This document shows, in pieces, positions 49,431-60,123 of a stretch of DNA of 64,000 bases. Source of the stretch: Streptomyces iconiensis (GTDB lineage: Bacteria > Actinomycetota > Actinomycetes > Streptomycetales > Streptomycetaceae). How positions within the stretch are numbered: position 1 is the stretch's first letter; each line of letters opens with the position of its first letter. The position numbers and the translations under genes are program-made. The notes under the pieces were generated by a model that worked only from the letters and a program-made list of their open reading frames with translations, had not been told where the DNA came from and searched no databases. Where the stretch lies: positions 186,001 to 250,000 of the forward strand of contig NZ_JANCPR020000006.1 of NCBI RefSeq assembly GCF_028657195.3, written 5' to 3'.

Positions 49431-51089
49431 GTGGTGGGGCAGCCCAGAGGAAACGGCGACGCCGCAGAGCAGGGCGAGGGACCGGAGGACGGCAAGCCGC
49501 TCTCCGACGAGGCGCGGAGCGCGTTCACGCCCCCGCTCGGGGTGCCCCTGCCGCCCCCACCGGAGGACGAGCACCCCACCTCCGAGTTCTCCGTTCCCCA
49601 GGGCCTGGTGGCGCCCTCGGCGTGGGAGCACGGCAGCGCGTTCACCCCGCCCGAGGGCATCCCGGTCGTCGGCCCCCTCGCCAAGCCGGGCTCGCCCTGG
49701 CAGGACCGGATGCGCACGATGGTGCGGATGCCGCTCGCCGAGCGGCCCGTGCCCGAGCGCGCCGGGCGCGCGGAGAACGCCGGTGAAGCGGAATCGGGCC
49801 CCGCCGCGCCCCGCGTCCTCGACCTCATCCTCCGCATCGGCGAGCTGCTGCTGGCCGGGGGAGAGGGCGCCGAGGACGTCGAGGCCGCGATGTTCGGCGT
49901 CGCGCACGCCTACGGGCTCGACCGCACCGAACCCACGGTGACCTTCACCCTGCTGTCCATCACCCACCAGCCCTCGCTGGTCGACGACCCGGTGACGCTC
50001 AGCAGGACCGTACGGCGGCGCGGCACCGACTACACGCGCCTCTCCTCCGTCTTCGGGCTCGTCGCCGACATCACCCAGGGCGACGTCACGCTGGAGGAGG
50101 CGTACCGGCGGCTCGCCGAGATGCGCCGTAACCGGCACCCCTTCAGCAAGGGCGCCCTCACCGTCGCCTCAGGTGCGCTGTCAGGCGCCGCCTCGCTGCT
50201 GGTCGGCGGTGACGCGCTGGTGTTCGTGCTCGCCGCGCTCGGTGCCATGCTCGGCGACCGGCTCGCCTGGCTGTGCTCGAAGCGCGGGCTGCCGGAGTTC
50301 TACCAGTTCGCAGCCGCCGCCATTCCGCCCGCCATGATGGGCGTGACCGTCGTGCTGGTGAACTCCGACTCCGAGTACCGGATCAAGGCGGCGGCCGTCA
50401 TCACCGGTGGACTCTTCGCGCTGATCCCGGGAAGGGCGCTGGTCGCCGCCGTACAGGACGGCCTCACCGGCTTCTACATCACCGCGGCGGCACGCCTGCT
50501 GGAGGTCATCTACCTCATCGTCGGCATCGTGTGCGGCGTGCTGCTGGTCCTCTACGCCGGCGGTGAACTCGGCGCCGAGCTGACCCCCGACGCGGTGGAA
50601 CACATCAACAGGCCGGTGACCCAGCTCCTCGCCGCGATGCTGCTGGCGCTCGCCTTCTGCGTACTGCTCCAGCAGGAACGTCACACCGTCATCCCGGCCA
50701 CGCTCAACGGCGGCGTCGCCTGGCTGATCTTCGGAGCCCTCACCCAGGCACAGGTGCCGCCCGTGCCCGCGACGATCGTCGCCGCCGGGCTCGTCGGGCT
50801 CTTCGGACAGCTGATGTCCCGCTACCAGTTCGTGTCCTCGCTGCCCTACATCACGGCGGCGATCGGCCCGCTGCTGCCGGGTAGCGCGACCTACTTCGGG
50901 CTGCTCAACATAGCGAAGGGCGATGTGAACCAGGGCTTCGAGAAGCTCGCCACGGCCGGTGCGCTCGCCTTCGCCATCGCCATCGGCGTCAACCTCGGCG
51001 GCGAGCTGGCCCGGCTCTTCATCAAGACCCCGGGCCTGGAGACCCCGCTGCCCGGCCGCCGCGCCGCCAAGCGCACCCGCGGCTTCTGA
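49431..51089 (+). CDS. ThrE-like threonine/serine exporter family protein
   Basis: 552-residue membrane protein with the ThrE/YjjP (DUF1212) and YjjB-like (DUF3815) halves fused. After a ~120-residue Pro/Glu-rich cytoplasmic head, the core starts LDLILRIGELLLAGGEGAEDVEAAMFGVAHAYGLDRTEPTVTFTLLSI, a ThrE signature, then ten or so hydrophobic helices and NLGGELARLFIK at the end. The family exports L-threonine/L-serine in corynebacteria. GTG 49431 has AAGGAG ten bases upstream; an in-frame GTG 22 codons earlier is less likely. Followed by a strong terminator. Confidence 0.85.
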   Translation: MVGQPRGNGDAAEQGEGPEDGKPLSDEARSAFTPPLGVPLPPPPEDEHPTSEFSVPQGLVAPSAWEHGSAFTPPEGIPVVGPLAKPGSPWQDRMRTMVRMPLAERPVPERAGRAENAGEAESGPAAPRVLDLILRIGELLLAGGEGAEDVEAAMFGVAHAYGLDRTEPTVTFTLLSITHQPSLVDDPVTLSRTVRRRGTDYTRLSSVFGLVADITQGDVTLEEAYRRLAEMRRNRHPFSKGALTVASGALSGAASLLVGGDALVFVLAALGAMLGDRLAWLCSKRGLPEFYQFAAAAIPPAMMGVTVVLVNSDSEYRIKAAAVITGGLFALIPGRALVAAVQDGLTGFYITAAARLLEVIYLIVGIVCGVLLVLYAGGELGAELTPDAVEHINRPVTQLLAAMLLALAFCVLLQQERHTVIPATLNGGVAWLIFGALTQAQVPPVPATIVAAGLVGLFGQLMSRYQFVSSLPYITAAIGPLLPGSATYFGLLNIAKGDVNQGFEKLATAGALAFAIAIGVNLGGELARLFIKTPGLETPLPGRRAAKRTRGF

Positions 51090-51099
51090 CCCACGCACA

Positions 51100-51142
51100 A
51101 GCGCCGGACGGGGCTGGAGGTGACTCCAGTCCGTCCGGCGCT
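51100..51142. terminator. Bidirectional terminator between ThrE-like and ppa genes
   Basis: AGCGCCGGACGG...CTGGAG pairs with CTCCAG...CCGTCCGGCGCT over about 19 bp with a GTGA loop and one small bulge; a TTTG follows. It sits between convergent genes. Confidence 0.85.
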
Positions 51143-51214
51143 TTGTGGATGAGCGCGGCGATTCCCTGCCTGAAGGGCCGGAGCCCGGGGCGCGGAACGG
51201 GTCAGTGCCCCGGC

Positions 51215-51706
51215 TCAGTGACCGCCGTTGGCCTCAAGGCGCTTGACGGACGCCTCGACCTCGGCCTCGGCCTCGGCGCGGCCGACCCAGTTGGCGCCCT
51301 CGACGGACTTGCCGGGCTCCAGGTCCTTGTAGACCTCGAAGAAGTGCTGGATCTCCAGCCGGTCGAACTCGCTGACGTGGTGGATGTCGCGCAGGTGCTC
51401 CATCCGCGGGTCGGAGGAGGGGACGCACAGCAGCTTGTCGTCGCCACCCGCCTCGTCGGTCATGCGGAACATCCCGATCGCGCGGCACTTGATGATGCAG
51501 CCGGGGAACGTGGGCTCCTCCAGCAGCACGAGGGCGTCCAGCGGGTCGCCGTCCTCGCCCAGGGTGCCGTCCACGAAGCCGTAGTCCGCCGGGTACACGG
51601 TCGATGTGAACAGGTGCCGGTCCAGCCGGATACGCCCCGTCTCATGGTCGACCTCGTACTTGTTCCGGGAACCCTTCGGGATCTCGATGGTGACGTCGAA
51701 CTCCAA
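51215..51706 (-). CDS. ppa: Inorganic pyrophosphatase
   Basis: Family I soluble pyrophosphatase (163 residues), hydrolysing PPi to drive biosynthesis. Signature [11 protein letters not shown] (metal-binding aspartates), [20 protein letters not shown], and [21 protein letters not shown]-terminal [23 protein letters not shown] is typical of actinobacteria. Start is a TTG at 51706 with GGAGG upstream. Divergent from dacB and convergent with the ThrE-like gene. Confidence 0.96.
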   Translation of the reverse strand: MEFDVTIEIPKGSRNKYEVDHETGRIRLDRHLFTSTVYPADYGFVDGTLGEDGDPLDALVLLEEPTFPGCIIKCRAIGMFRMTDEAGGDDKLLCVPSSDPRMEHLRDIHHVSEFDRLEIQHFFEVYKDLEPGKSVEGANWVGRAEAEAEVEASVKRLEANGGH

Positions 51707-51839
51707 GGGAGGCTCCTCCGTTTAGATCATTGAGCGATCAGCACTCGTGTGCCCTGGGGGCCGTCCCCCAGAAGAACTCCAGTCTGGTGATTAAGTGTCC
51801 CCCACGCACATGTGTGCTCGCGAAAGGGGCTGGTCGAGG

Positions 51840-53474
51840 GTGCCTGACACCACATCGAGGGTGCGTGACACCACGAACCGGGCGTATCGCGCGACCCGGG
51901 ACGGCGCCGCTCGCGTGGTCGGCCGGATCCGCCGGCGCTGGCGCACCACGACACCGCAGGAGCGGCAGACCGTACGGCTGGCGGCGGGTTCCGCCGCCCT
52001 GGGACTGGCGGTCGCCCTCACAGCTGTGGCCGTGACGGGGCCGTGGGACTCCGGTCAGCGTACGGCGGAGCGCACCTGGGCAGCGCGGGAAGGCCAGGGG
52101 AGTGGCGGGAAGCACACTCCGGGTCAGGACGGCGGGCGCGCCGGACTCACGGCACCGCAGGTGCTCGCGGCTGCGGGACCGGCCCAGGGACGGGGCGGCA
52201 GCGGCGGCAAGGGCGGCACCGGGAACGGTGCCGCGCGCGACGACGCCTCCCAGCGCGCCGACCAGGTGCCACCGCCCACCTCCTCGGCCCTCGCCGACAC
52301 CCTCGAACCGCTGCTCAAGGACGGCTCGCTCGGCTCCGTACGCCGTGCCTCGGTCGTGGACGTGGTCACCGGGCGGCAGATCTTCTCCGAGCGCGCTTCC
52401 GAGCCCTCGACCCCCGCCTCCACCGTCAAGCTGGCCACCGCCGTCGCGGCGCTCACCGCCGCCGGAGAAGGGCACCGCGTCGCCACCCGCGTCGTCGCCG
52501 ACGGCGACAAGGTGACACTGGTCGGCGGCGGCGACCCCACGCTGACCGCTGACGACCTCGCGGGACTGGCCAGGGACACGGCGGGCGCGCTGAAGAAGCG
52601 CGGCATCGACAAGGTCACCCTCAGTTACGACACCTCCCTCTACTCCGGCACCGACCAGCACCCCATCGGCCCGAACGAGAACCTCGCGCCCGTCACCCCG
52701 CTCATGCTCAACGAGGGCAGGCTCGCGGGCACCTCCAGGACCGGGTCCGGAGGAGAGGCCGAGCACGGCCCAGCGCCCCGCACCGACGATCCCGCAGGGC
52801 AGGCCGTGGAGGCGTTCGGCAAGCGGCTGGCCGGAGAGGGCGTCCGGATCCGGGGCACCGCCACCGCACGCGAGGCACCCGGCGCCGCCGAACAGGTCGC
52901 CGTCCACAGGTCGGCCACACTCGGCGCCCTCGTCGAGCGCATGCTCACGCACAGCGACAACGACATCGCGGAGGCCCTGGCCCGCCAGACGGCGCTCGCC
53001 CAGGGCGAACCCGCCAGCTTCGACGGCGCCGGCCGCGCCGTCGAGCGCGTACTGCGACGGCTCGACCTGCCGCTCAAGGGCGCCCACTTCGCCGACGGCA
53101 GTGGCCTCGACCGCGACGACAGGGTCTCGGCAGGGCTCCTCACCCAGCTCCTCAGCCGCGCCGCCGACCCCGGGAAACCCGCGCTGCGCCCGGTGCTGAC
53201 GGGCCTGCCCGTCGCCGGGTTCACCGGAACGCTCGGCGGCCGGTACGGCGGCGAGCGCGGGGAGCCCGGCGCCGGGCTCGTACGCGCCAAGACCGGCACC
53301 CTCACCGGGGTCAACACCCTCGCCGGCACCGTCGTGGACGCGGACGGCAGGATGCTGGCCTTCGCCTTCATGACCACGGGCACCCAGGAGCGGGACGCGG
53401 CCCAGGGAGTCCTGGACCGGCTGGCCTCGGCCCTCGCCAACTGCGGCTGCCGCGACTCGCCTTCGGCGGGCTGA
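51840..53474 (+). CDS. dacB: D-alanyl-D-alanine carboxypeptidase / endopeptidase (PBP4 type)
   Basis: Class C penicillin-binding protein of the DacB/S13 family that trims peptidoglycan stem peptides outside the cell. One N-terminal membrane helix (LAAGSAALGLAVALTAVAV). Active site: SxxK as Ser194-Thr-Val-Lys197, SDN as HSDNDIAEAL, and KTG as AKTGTLTGVNTLAG; the large domain-II insertion between them is present. Start uncertain among GTGs at 51795, 51840 and 51861; 51840 is chosen because AAAGGGG lies ten bases before it. A repeated TCGAGGGTGC-TGACACCAC covers the last two. First of the dacB-DUF2342-tilS-hpt-ftsH-folE row. Confidence 0.92.
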   Translation: MPDTTSRVRDTTNRAYRATRDGAARVVGRIRRRWRTTTPQERQTVRLAAGSAALGLAVALTAVAVTGPWDSGQRTAERTWAAREGQGSGGKHTPGQDGGRAGLTAPQVLAAAGPAQGRGGSGGKGGTGNGAARDDASQRADQVPPPTSSALADTLEPLLKDGSLGSVRRASVVDVVTGRQIFSERASEPSTPASTVKLATAVAALTAAGEGHRVATRVVADGDKVTLVGGGDPTLTADDLAGLARDTAGALKKRGIDKVTLSYDTSLYSGTDQHPIGPNENLAPVTPLMLNEGRLAGTSRTGSGGEAEHGPAPRTDDPAGQAVEAFGKRLAGEGVRIRGTATAREAPGAAEQVAVHRSATLGALVERMLTHSDNDIAEALARQTALAQGEPASFDGAGRAVERVLRRLDLPLKGAHFADGSGLDRDDRVSAGLLTQLLSRAADPGKPALRPVLTGLPVAGFTGTLGGRYGGERGEPGAGLVRAKTGTLTGVNTLAGTVVDADGRMLAFAFMTTGTQERDAAQGVLDRLASALANCGCRDSPSAG

Positions 53475-53589
53475 GCGGGCGCGGCGCACACGCCCTCTCC
53501 TCCGTGCGGGGCCCGCCGGACGTTCCCTAGGGGACGAGTGGTCCCCTGGTCTCCTCCCGCGAGAAGCGCACGGCACGTACCGTGAAGGA

Positions 53590-54726
53590 ATGACGAGCCT
53601 CGGTGGTGTGGAGATGGTCGACTGGAATCTCGCGGTCGCGACCGCGACCCGGCTCGTGAAGCCGGGGCCCGAAGTGAGCAGGGAAGAGGCGCGCGGCATC
53701 GTCGCCGAGCTGCGGCGGCACGCGAAGGCGTCGGAGGAGCACGTACGCGCCTTCACGGGGATGCACCCCGCCAACCCCGAGGAGGCGGACACCCCCGTCC
53801 TCGTCGTGGACAGGCCCGGCTGGGTGCGCGCCAACGTCGCGGGCTTCCGCGAACTGCTCTCGCCCCTGCTGAGCAAGGTCGAGGAACGGCGCGCGAGCAT
53901 GCCGGGCGGTGCCGTGTTGGGTGCCGTGGGCGGCAAGGTCACGGGCGTCGAGGTCGGGATGCTGCTGTCCTTCCTGTCCTCGCGCGTACTGGGCCAGTAC
54001 GAGACGTTCGCGCCCGCGACCCGTGAGCTGCCCGGCGCGACGGAGGGCGGCGGACGGCTGCTGCTCGTGGCGCCGAACATCGTGCACGTGGAGCGCGAAC
54101 TGGACGTGGAGCCGCACGACTTCAGGCTCTGGGTGTGCCTGCACGAGGAGACGCACCGCACCCAGTTCACGGCCGTGCCCTGGCTGCGCGACCACATCAG
54201 GATGGAGATCCAGTCCTTCCTGGAGCAGACGGACATCGACCCCTCCACCCTCCTGGAGCGCCTCCGCGAGGCCGCCCAGTCCCTTACCGGCGGCAAGCCG
54301 GACAGCGGCGAGGAGTCGGGCACCGAGGAGCGCGGAAGCTTCGTCGAGCTGGTGCAGACCCCCGCCCAGCGCGAGATCCTCGGCCGCCTCACGGCCGTGA
54401 TGTCCCTGCTGGAGGGCCACGCCGACTACGTGATGGACGGGGTGGGGCCGCAGGTCGTGCCCTCGGTCTCGGAGATCCGCGAGAAGTTCCAGAAGCGCCG
54501 TGCCATGGGTGCCGGACGGCTCGACCAGGCACTGCGCAAGCTGCTGGGCCTGGACGCGAAGCTGCGCCAGTACCGCGACGGCGAGAAGTTCGTGCGCGCC
54601 GTGGTGGAAGAGGTGGGCATGGAGGGTTTCAACCGCGTGTGGACCTCGCCCAACACGCTGCCGACGAAGGCGGAGATCGCCAAACCGGCGGACTGGATCG
54701 CGAGGGTGCACCGAAAGGCCGACTGA
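53590..54726 (+). CDS. DUF2342 zinc-metallopeptidase-like protein
   Basis: 378 residues. Contains the zincin motif LHEETHRTQF (HExxH) with a downstream glutamate in LLEGHADYVMDGVGP as a likely third ligand. Conserved family blocks: DWNLAVATATRLVKPGPEVSREEARGIVAELR, RPGWVRANVAGF, GRLLLVAPNIVHVERELDV. Annotated in some pipelines as 'coenzyme F420 biosynthesis associated', but no enzymatic role is established. Stays next to dacB and tilS across actinobacteria. ATG 53590 follows TACCGT by six bases, so a leaderless message is possible. Confidence 0.88.
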   Translation: MTSLGGVEMVDWNLAVATATRLVKPGPEVSREEARGIVAELRRHAKASEEHVRAFTGMHPANPEEADTPVLVVDRPGWVRANVAGFRELLSPLLSKVEERRASMPGGAVLGAVGGKVTGVEVGMLLSFLSSRVLGQYETFAPATRELPGATEGGGRLLLVAPNIVHVERELDVEPHDFRLWVCLHEETHRTQFTAVPWLRDHIRMEIQSFLEQTDIDPSTLLERLREAAQSLTGGKPDSGEESGTEERGSFVELVQTPAQREILGRLTAVMSLLEGHADYVMDGVGPQVVPSVSEIREKFQKRRAMGAGRLDQALRKLLGLDAKLRQYRDGEKFVRAVVEEVGMEGFNRVWTSPNTLPTKAEIAKPADWIARVHRKAD

Positions 54727-54930
54727 GGCGACCGGGAGCCTCGCCAATCACCCTTCTGAGGGACCGTGAGGGCCGCGTACGCGTGCGATGCTCGGGAAAC
54801 GCAACTCGTCTCTGTCACCATCTACCTACACAGTGTGATCAGAGTGAGTTTCCACTCCCAGCAGAACCCCGCAGATCCGCGGATCCCCCCTCAACTCCCG
54901 CAGATCCCTTGACGAGGAAGTGAATCGGAC

Positions 54931-56022
54931 ATGGGTCCCCACCCCGCGGTCGCCGCGATACGTCTGGCGGTTCGCCGCACACTCCACGACGTGCTCAGCG
55001 CACACGTGACGGCTCCCCTCCAGCCGGTCGTCCCTCTCCCCTCTCCCGAATCCCCCGCTTCCCCCGCCGGGCCGCCGCTCGTCCTCGTCGCCTGCTCGGG
55101 CGGCGCCGACTCCATGGCTCTCGCCTCGGCGCTCGCCTTCGAAGCCCCCCGCCTCGGCCTCCGCGCCGGAGGCGTCACCGTCGACCACGGCCTTCAGCAA
55201 GGCTCGGCCGAGCGTGCCCAGGACGTCGCCGCCCGCCTCACCGACCTCGGACTCTCCCCCGTGGAGTCCGTGGCCGTGCACGTGGGCCGCACGCACAACG
55301 GGCCCGAGGCCGCGGCACGCGAGGCGCGGTACGCCGCCCTCGACGAGGCGGCCGAACGGTACGGCGCGGCGGCCGTCCTCCTCGGCCACACCCGCGACGA
55401 CCAGGCCGAGACCGTTCTGCTCGGGCTCGCGCGCGGCTCGGGCACCCGTTCCCTGTCCGGTATGGCGGCGGTCTCAGGCCCAGGTGGCCGCTACCGCCGC
55501 CCGTTCCTCGCCGTGGACCGGCAGTCCACGCGCAAGGCGTGCATGGTCCAGTCGCTCCCCGTCTGGGACGACCCCCACAACGCCGACCCCGCCTACACCC
55601 GCTCCCGCGTGCGCCACGAGGCGCTCCCCGCGCTGGAGAAAGCTCTCGGCAAGGGCGTCGTCGAGGCCCTCGCGCGCACGGCCCAGCTCTCCCGCGACGA
55701 CGCGGACGCGCTGGACACCTGGACCGACGACGCGGAGCACACGGTCCGTACGGAGAGCGCGGGCGCCGCCTCCGGGGTGTCACGCGAGCTGGACACGGCA
55801 CGGCTGTACGCGCTGCCGCCCGCGGTGCGGCGGCGCGTGCTGAGGCGGGCCGCGATCGACGCCGGTGCTCCCGCGGGTTCGCTCTTCGCCCGGCACATCG
55901 AGGAGATGGACCGGCTCATCACCGCCTGGCGGGGCCAGCGTGCGCTCAACCTCCCCGGGCGTGTGGAGGCGGTGAGGCAGGGTGGCAGACTGGTCGTCCG
56001 GCATGGCTCACCGAAAAACTGA
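54931..56022 (+). CDS. tilS: tRNA(Ile)-lysidine synthetase
   Basis: Modifies C34 of the CAU-anticodon isoleucine tRNA to lysidine, making it read AUA (363 residues). PP-loop [15 protein letters not shown], then [20 protein letters not shown] and [26 protein letters not shown], all TilS signatures. The C-terminal tRNA-binding domain is short, as in actinobacteria. ATG 54931 has GAGGAAG ten bases upstream. The gap before it (54727-54930) is a likely promoter region. Its end is 80 bp before hpt. Confidence 0.95.
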   Translation: MGPHPAVAAIRLAVRRTLHDVLSAHVTAPLQPVVPLPSPESPASPAGPPLVLVACSGGADSMALASALAFEAPRLGLRAGGVTVDHGLQQGSAERAQDVAARLTDLGLSPVESVAVHVGRTHNGPEAAAREARYAALDEAAERYGAAAVLLGHTRDDQAETVLLGLARGSGTRSLSGMAAVSGPGGRYRRPFLAVDRQSTRKACMVQSLPVWDDPHNADPAYTRSRVRHEALPALEKALGKGVVEALARTAQLSRDDADALDTWTDDAEHTVRTESAGAASGVSRELDTARLYALPPAVRRRVLRRAAIDAGAPAGSLFARHIEEMDRLITAWRGQRALNLPGRVEAVRQGGRLVVRHGSPKN

Positions 56023-56102
56023 CCGGCTCGACGGAACCTGATCAGCCGGTTTCTCGGCGGGGCCGCGACAAGACCGGACCTCGACGAGCGAGAGCGGCAC
56101 GG

Positions 56103-56657
56103 GTGGACGAGAAGGACATGGGCACCGACCTTGAGTCGGTGCTGGTCAGCAAGGAAGAGATCGACGCGAAGCTGGCCGAGCTGGCAGCGAAGATCGACGC
56201 GGAGTACGCGGGCAAGGAACTGCTGCTCGTCGGGGTGCTCAAGGGCGCCGTCATGGTGATGGCGGATCTGGCACGGACCCTGTCGAACCCGGTGACCATG
56301 GACTGGATGGCGGTGTCGTCGTACGGCGCCGGCACCCAGTCCTCCGGAGTGGTCCGCATCCTCAAGGACCTGGACACCGACATCAAGGGCAAGCACGTCC
56401 TGATCGTCGAGGACATCATCGACTCGGGACTGACGCTGTCCTGGCTGCTGTCGAACCTCGGCTCCCGCGAGCCGGCCTCGCTCAACGTGTGCACGCTCCT
56501 GCGCAAGCCGGATGCGGCCAAGGTGGCGATCGACGTGAAGTGGGTCGGTTTCGACATCCCCAGCGAGTTCGTCGTCGGCTACGGACTCGACTACGGGGAG
56601 AAGTACCGGAACCTCCCGTTCGTCGGCACCCTCGCGCCGCACGTGTACGGCGGTTGA
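56103..56657 (+). CDS. hpt: Hypoxanthine phosphoribosyltransferase
   Basis: Purine salvage enzyme converting hypoxanthine/guanine and PRPP to IMP/GMP (184 residues). PRPP-binding loop [35 protein letters not shown]; flexible loop [19 protein letters not shown]-terminal [23 protein letters not shown] 56103 or ATG 56118 can be the start; the longer form matches the usual N-terminus [12 protein letters not shown]. Precedes ftsH in the conserved order. Confidence 0.95.
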   Translation: MDEKDMGTDLESVLVSKEEIDAKLAELAAKIDAEYAGKELLLVGVLKGAVMVMADLARTLSNPVTMDWMAVSSYGAGTQSSGVVRILKDLDTDIKGKHVLIVEDIIDSGLTLSWLLSNLGSREPASLNVCTLLRKPDAAKVAIDVKWVGFDIPSEFVVGYGLDYGEKYRNLPFVGTLAPHVYGG

Positions 56658-56816
56658 GTACCGGTCGGCGCAACCACCCGCACGGGCTTGCGGCCCGGGA
56701 ACACAGGGCCGGGGCGCGTCGTTGGAGCATCGGAGGACGGTTGTGGTTGACCGTCCTCGGCGGCGCCGGGTGACAATGCTGGGGTACCGTCCGAAGGTCA
56801 GGCTTTTCAACTCACT

Positions 56817-58874
56817 GTGGCAGGAGGGACGGGGCGCACGCGCTCCGTATGGATGGACGTGAAGCGATACTTCCGCGGGCCGGTCATGTGGATCGTGCTG
56901 GCCGTCCTTGCCGTGGTCGTGTTGATGCAGGTCGTCGGCTCGTCCGGCGGCTTCAAGACGGTGGACACCGGCCAGGTCGTACAGGCGATCAACCAGGACA
57001 AGGTGAAGTCCGCCGAGCTCACGACTGGCGATGAAAAGATCGTCAAGCTTGAGCTCAAGGACGGCGCCAAGGTCGAGGACAGCGACAAGATCAAGGCGAG
57101 CTACATCGACGACCAGGGCGTCGACCTCGCCAAGACACTTCAGCAGAAGTACGACCAGAAGGAGATCCCGAAGGGGTACACGGTCGCGCCGCAGAAGCAG
57201 AACCCGTTCGTCGGGATGCTGCTGTCGCTGCTGCCGTTCCTCCTGATCATCGTCGTCTTCCTGTTTCTGATGAATCAGATGCAGGGCGGCGGCTCCAAGG
57301 TGATGCAGTTCGGCAAGTCGAAGGCCAAGCTGATCACCAAGGACACACCGAAGACGACGTTCTCCGACGTGGCAGGGTCCGACGAAGCCGTCGAGGAGCT
57401 GCACGAGATCAAGGAGTTCCTCCAGGAACCGGCGAAGTTCCAGGCCGTCGGCGCCAAGATTCCCAAGGGTGTGCTGCTCTACGGCCCGCCCGGCACCGGC
57501 AAGACCCTGCTGGCCCGTGCGGTCGCGGGCGAGGCGGGCGTGCCGTTCTACTCGATCTCGGGTTCCGACTTCGTCGAGATGTTCGTCGGCGTGGGCGCCT
57601 CGCGTGTCCGTGACCTGTTCGAGCAGGCCAAGGCGAACGCACCGGCGATCGTGTTCGTCGACGAGATCGACGCCGTCGGCCGCCACCGCGGCGCCGGCAT
57701 GGGCGGCGGTCACGACGAGCGGGAGCAGACGCTCAACCAGCTGCTGGTCGAGATGGACGGCTTCGATGTGAAGGGCGGCGTCATCCTGATCGCCGCCACC
57801 AACCGCCCGGACATCCTGGACCCGGCGCTGCTGCGCCCGGGCCGCTTCGACCGGCAGATCGCCGTCGACCGTCCGGACATGCAGGGCCGCCTGGAGATCC
57901 TCAAGGTGCACGAGAAGGGCAAGCCGATGGCGCCCGACGTGGACCTGAGCGCGGTCGCACGCCGTACGCCCGGCTTCACGGGCGCCGACCTGAGCAACGT
58001 TCTCAACGAGGCGGCGCTGCTCACCGCGCGTGGCGATCACAAGCTGATTGACAATCACTATCTGGACGAGGCGATCGACCGCGTCGTGGCCGGACCGCAG
58101 AAGCGGACCCGGATCATGAGCGACAAGGAGAAGAAGATCACCGCGTACCACGAGGGCGGACACGCTCTTGTCGCGGCGGCCTCACCGAACTCCGACCCCG
58201 TTCACAAGATCACGATCCTGTCGAGAGGCCGTGCTCTGGGCTACACGATGGTGCTGCCCGACGAGGACAAGTACTCGACGACGCGTAACGAGATGCTCGA
58301 TCAGCTCGCCTACATGATGGGCGGTCGCGCAGCCGAGGAGCTGGTCTTCCACGACCCGACCACGGGTGCGGCCAACGACATCGAGAAGGCGACGGCGACG
58401 GCCCGTGCCATGGTCACGCAGTACGGCATGACCGAGCGGCTCGGCGCCATCAAGTTCGGCTCCGACCAGTCCGAGCCCTTCCTGGGCAAGGAGATGGGTC
58501 ACCAGCGCGACTACTCCGAGGAGGTCGCCGGGCTGGTGGACGAGGAGGTCAAGAAGCTGATCGAGACGGCGCACAACGAAGCCTGGGAAATCCTGGTGGA
58601 GAACCGCGACGTCCTCGACAACCTCGTGCTGGCCCTGCTGGAGAGGGAGACGCTGAACAAGGAGGAGATCGCCGACGTGTTCTCCTCCATCGTCAAGCGC
58701 CCCAACAGGCCGGCGTGGACCGGTTCCTCCCGTCGTACCCCGTCCACCCGGCCCCCGGTCTCGGCGCCGCCGGCCGCTCTCACGAACGGCTCAGGCAACC
58801 TGGAGCTGGGCAAGGAGATCGGTCCGCGCGACTCCGACGCGATCGTGGAGCCGGTGGATCCGGAGAACGGATAA
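56817..58874 (+). CDS. ftsH: ATP-dependent zinc metalloprotease FtsH
   Basis: Membrane-anchored AAA+ protease of 685 residues degrading misfolded or regulatory membrane and soluble proteins. Two helices ([17 protein letters not shown] and [21 protein letters not shown]) flank a small periplasmic domain. Walker A GPPGTGKT, Walker B IVFVDEID, second region of homology with arginine finger [17 protein letters not shown], and zinc motif HEGGH in [12 protein letters not shown]-terminal tail Ser/Pro-rich. GTG 56817 and ATG 56853 are both possible starts; neither has a good ribosome-binding site. Confidence 0.96.
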   Translation: MAGGTGRTRSVWMDVKRYFRGPVMWIVLAVLAVVVLMQVVGSSGGFKTVDTGQVVQAINQDKVKSAELTTGDEKIVKLELKDGAKVEDSDKIKASYIDDQGVDLAKTLQQKYDQKEIPKGYTVAPQKQNPFVGMLLSLLPFLLIIVVFLFLMNQMQGGGSKVMQFGKSKAKLITKDTPKTTFSDVAGSDEAVEELHEIKEFLQEPAKFQAVGAKIPKGVLLYGPPGTGKTLLARAVAGEAGVPFYSISGSDFVEMFVGVGASRVRDLFEQAKANAPAIVFVDEIDAVGRHRGAGMGGGHDEREQTLNQLLVEMDGFDVKGGVILIAATNRPDILDPALLRPGRFDRQIAVDRPDMQGRLEILKVHEKGKPMAPDVDLSAVARRTPGFTGADLSNVLNEAALLTARGDHKLIDNHYLDEAIDRVVAGPQKRTRIMSDKEKKITAYHEGGHALVAAASPNSDPVHKITILSRGRALGYTMVLPDEDKYSTTRNEMLDQLAYMMGGRAAEELVFHDPTTGAANDIEKATATARAMVTQYGMTERLGAIKFGSDQSEPFLGKEMGHQRDYSEEVAGLVDEEVKKLIETAHNEAWEILVENRDVLDNLVLALLERETLNKEEIADVFSSIVKRPNRPAWTGSSRRTPSTRPPVSAPPAALTNGSGNLELGKEIGPRDSDAIVEPVDPENG

Positions 58875-58992
58875 CCGCACGTGGTGCGGGCCCGGCGCCC
58901 GCACCCCGGAATGTCAGCCGCGTCCCTCGGGTTCTAGCCTCTGAGGGGCGCGGCTTTCTGCTGTGTACGGAAGAGGAACGAGGGACCACCAC

Positions 58993-59598
58993 ATGACCGA
59001 CCCGGTGACGCTCAACGGAGAGAGCGCGACAGGCGAGTTCGACGAGAAGCGGGCCCAGAACGCTGTACGCGAACTGCTCATCGCGGTCGGTGAGGACCCG
59101 GACCGCGAGGGTCTGCTGGAAACCCCGGCCCGCGTGGCACGGGCGTACAAAGAGATCTTCGCGGGGCTGCGGCAGCGCCCCGAGGACGTGCTGACGACGA
59201 CGTTCGACCTCGGGCACGACGAGATGGTGCTGGTCAAGGACATCGAGGTCATGAGCCAGTGCGAGCACCATCTGCTGCCGTTCCACGGCGTCGCGCACGT
59301 CGGCTACATTCCGTCGTCGAGCGGCAAGATCACCGGCCTGTCCAAGCTGGCCAGACTCGTCGAGGTGTTCGCGCGCCGTCCCCAGGTCCAGGAGCGGCTC
59401 ACCACGCAGATAGCCGACTCGCTGATGCGCATACTCGAACCGCGGGGCGTGATCGTCGTCATCGAGTGTGAGCACATGTGCATGTCGCTGCGTGGCGTGC
59501 GGAAGCCCGGAGCGAAGACGGTGACCTCGGCGGTGCGCGGCCAGCTCCGGGACGCGACCACCCGCTCCGAGGCCATGAGTCTCATCCTCGCGGACTGA
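58993..59598 (+). CDS. folE: GTP cyclohydrolase I
   Basis: First enzyme of folate synthesis: GTP to 7,8-dihydroneopterin triphosphate (201 residues). Zinc ligands in [14 protein letters not shown] and [48 protein letters not shown] is the signature. The start ATG 58993 is preceded by GAGGG. It ends 22 bp before the oppositely oriented DUF3180 gene. The rest of the folate genes are on the opposite strand. Confidence 0.96.
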   Translation: MTDPVTLNGESATGEFDEKRAQNAVRELLIAVGEDPDREGLLETPARVARAYKEIFAGLRQRPEDVLTTTFDLGHDEMVLVKDIEVMSQCEHHLLPFHGVAHVGYIPSSSGKITGLSKLARLVEVFARRPQVQERLTTQIADSLMRILEPRGVIVVIECEHMCMSLRGVRKPGAKTVTSAVRGQLRDATTRSEAMSLILAD

Positions 59599-59620
59599 CC
59601 CCGGCCCCGGGGCGCGGCTC

Positions 59621-60109
59621 TCAGGCGGTCGCCGCCGGGGGGTGGTCGTCGTCGTGGTCCTCAGGGAGGCGGCAGACGCGCTCCAGGAAGACGGCCGCCG
59701 CTATGACGCCGATGCCGGCGACGACGGAGAGTCCCGCATAGAGCGCCTGGTTGCCGCGCGCCGGTACGTCGGCGCGCTCCAGGACCAGGAAGAGGCCCGT
59801 TCCGCCGTACATCCCGGACACCAGGGCCGCGACCAGCGCGCTTGCCTGGCCGAAGAGCACGGCTCTCGCAGCCATCATCGGGTCCACCCCTTTGGCCCCC
59901 GGCACCCGCTCACGCTGCGCCTTGAGGCGCGCGCGCAGCGAGAGCGCGGTGGCCAGCAGGATCGCCGCGATGGCACCCAGCACGATCGGGGCAGCGACCG
60001 GGACGCTGGGCAGCGTCCCGAGCGAGTCCCAGAGTCTGGCTCCCGCCCATGACAGCACCCCGGCGACGACGAAGAGTCCCGCCAGGGTGCGGATTCGGAG
60101 TTCCTTCAC
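59621..60109 (-). CDS. DUF3180 membrane protein
   Basis: 162-residue protein with four hydrophobic helices (LAGLFVVAGVLSWAGARLW, VAAPIVLGAIAAILLATAL, AVLFGQASALVAALVSGMYGG, LYAGLSVVAGIGVIAAAVF) and a His/Asp-rich C-terminus (EDHDDDHPPA). Matches the small actinobacterial DUF3180 family, always next to folate genes; function unknown. GTG 60109 has GGGAG upstream. Downstream of folK by 14 bp, same operon. Confidence 0.85.
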   Translation of the reverse strand: MKELRIRTLAGLFVVAGVLSWAGARLWDSLGTLPSVPVAAPIVLGAIAAILLATALSLRARLKAQRERVPGAKGVDPMMAARAVLFGQASALVAALVSGMYGGTGLFLVLERADVPARGNQALYAGLSVVAGIGVIAAAVFLERVCRLPEDHDDDHPPAATA

Positions 60110-60123
60110 GGGGCTCCCAACGC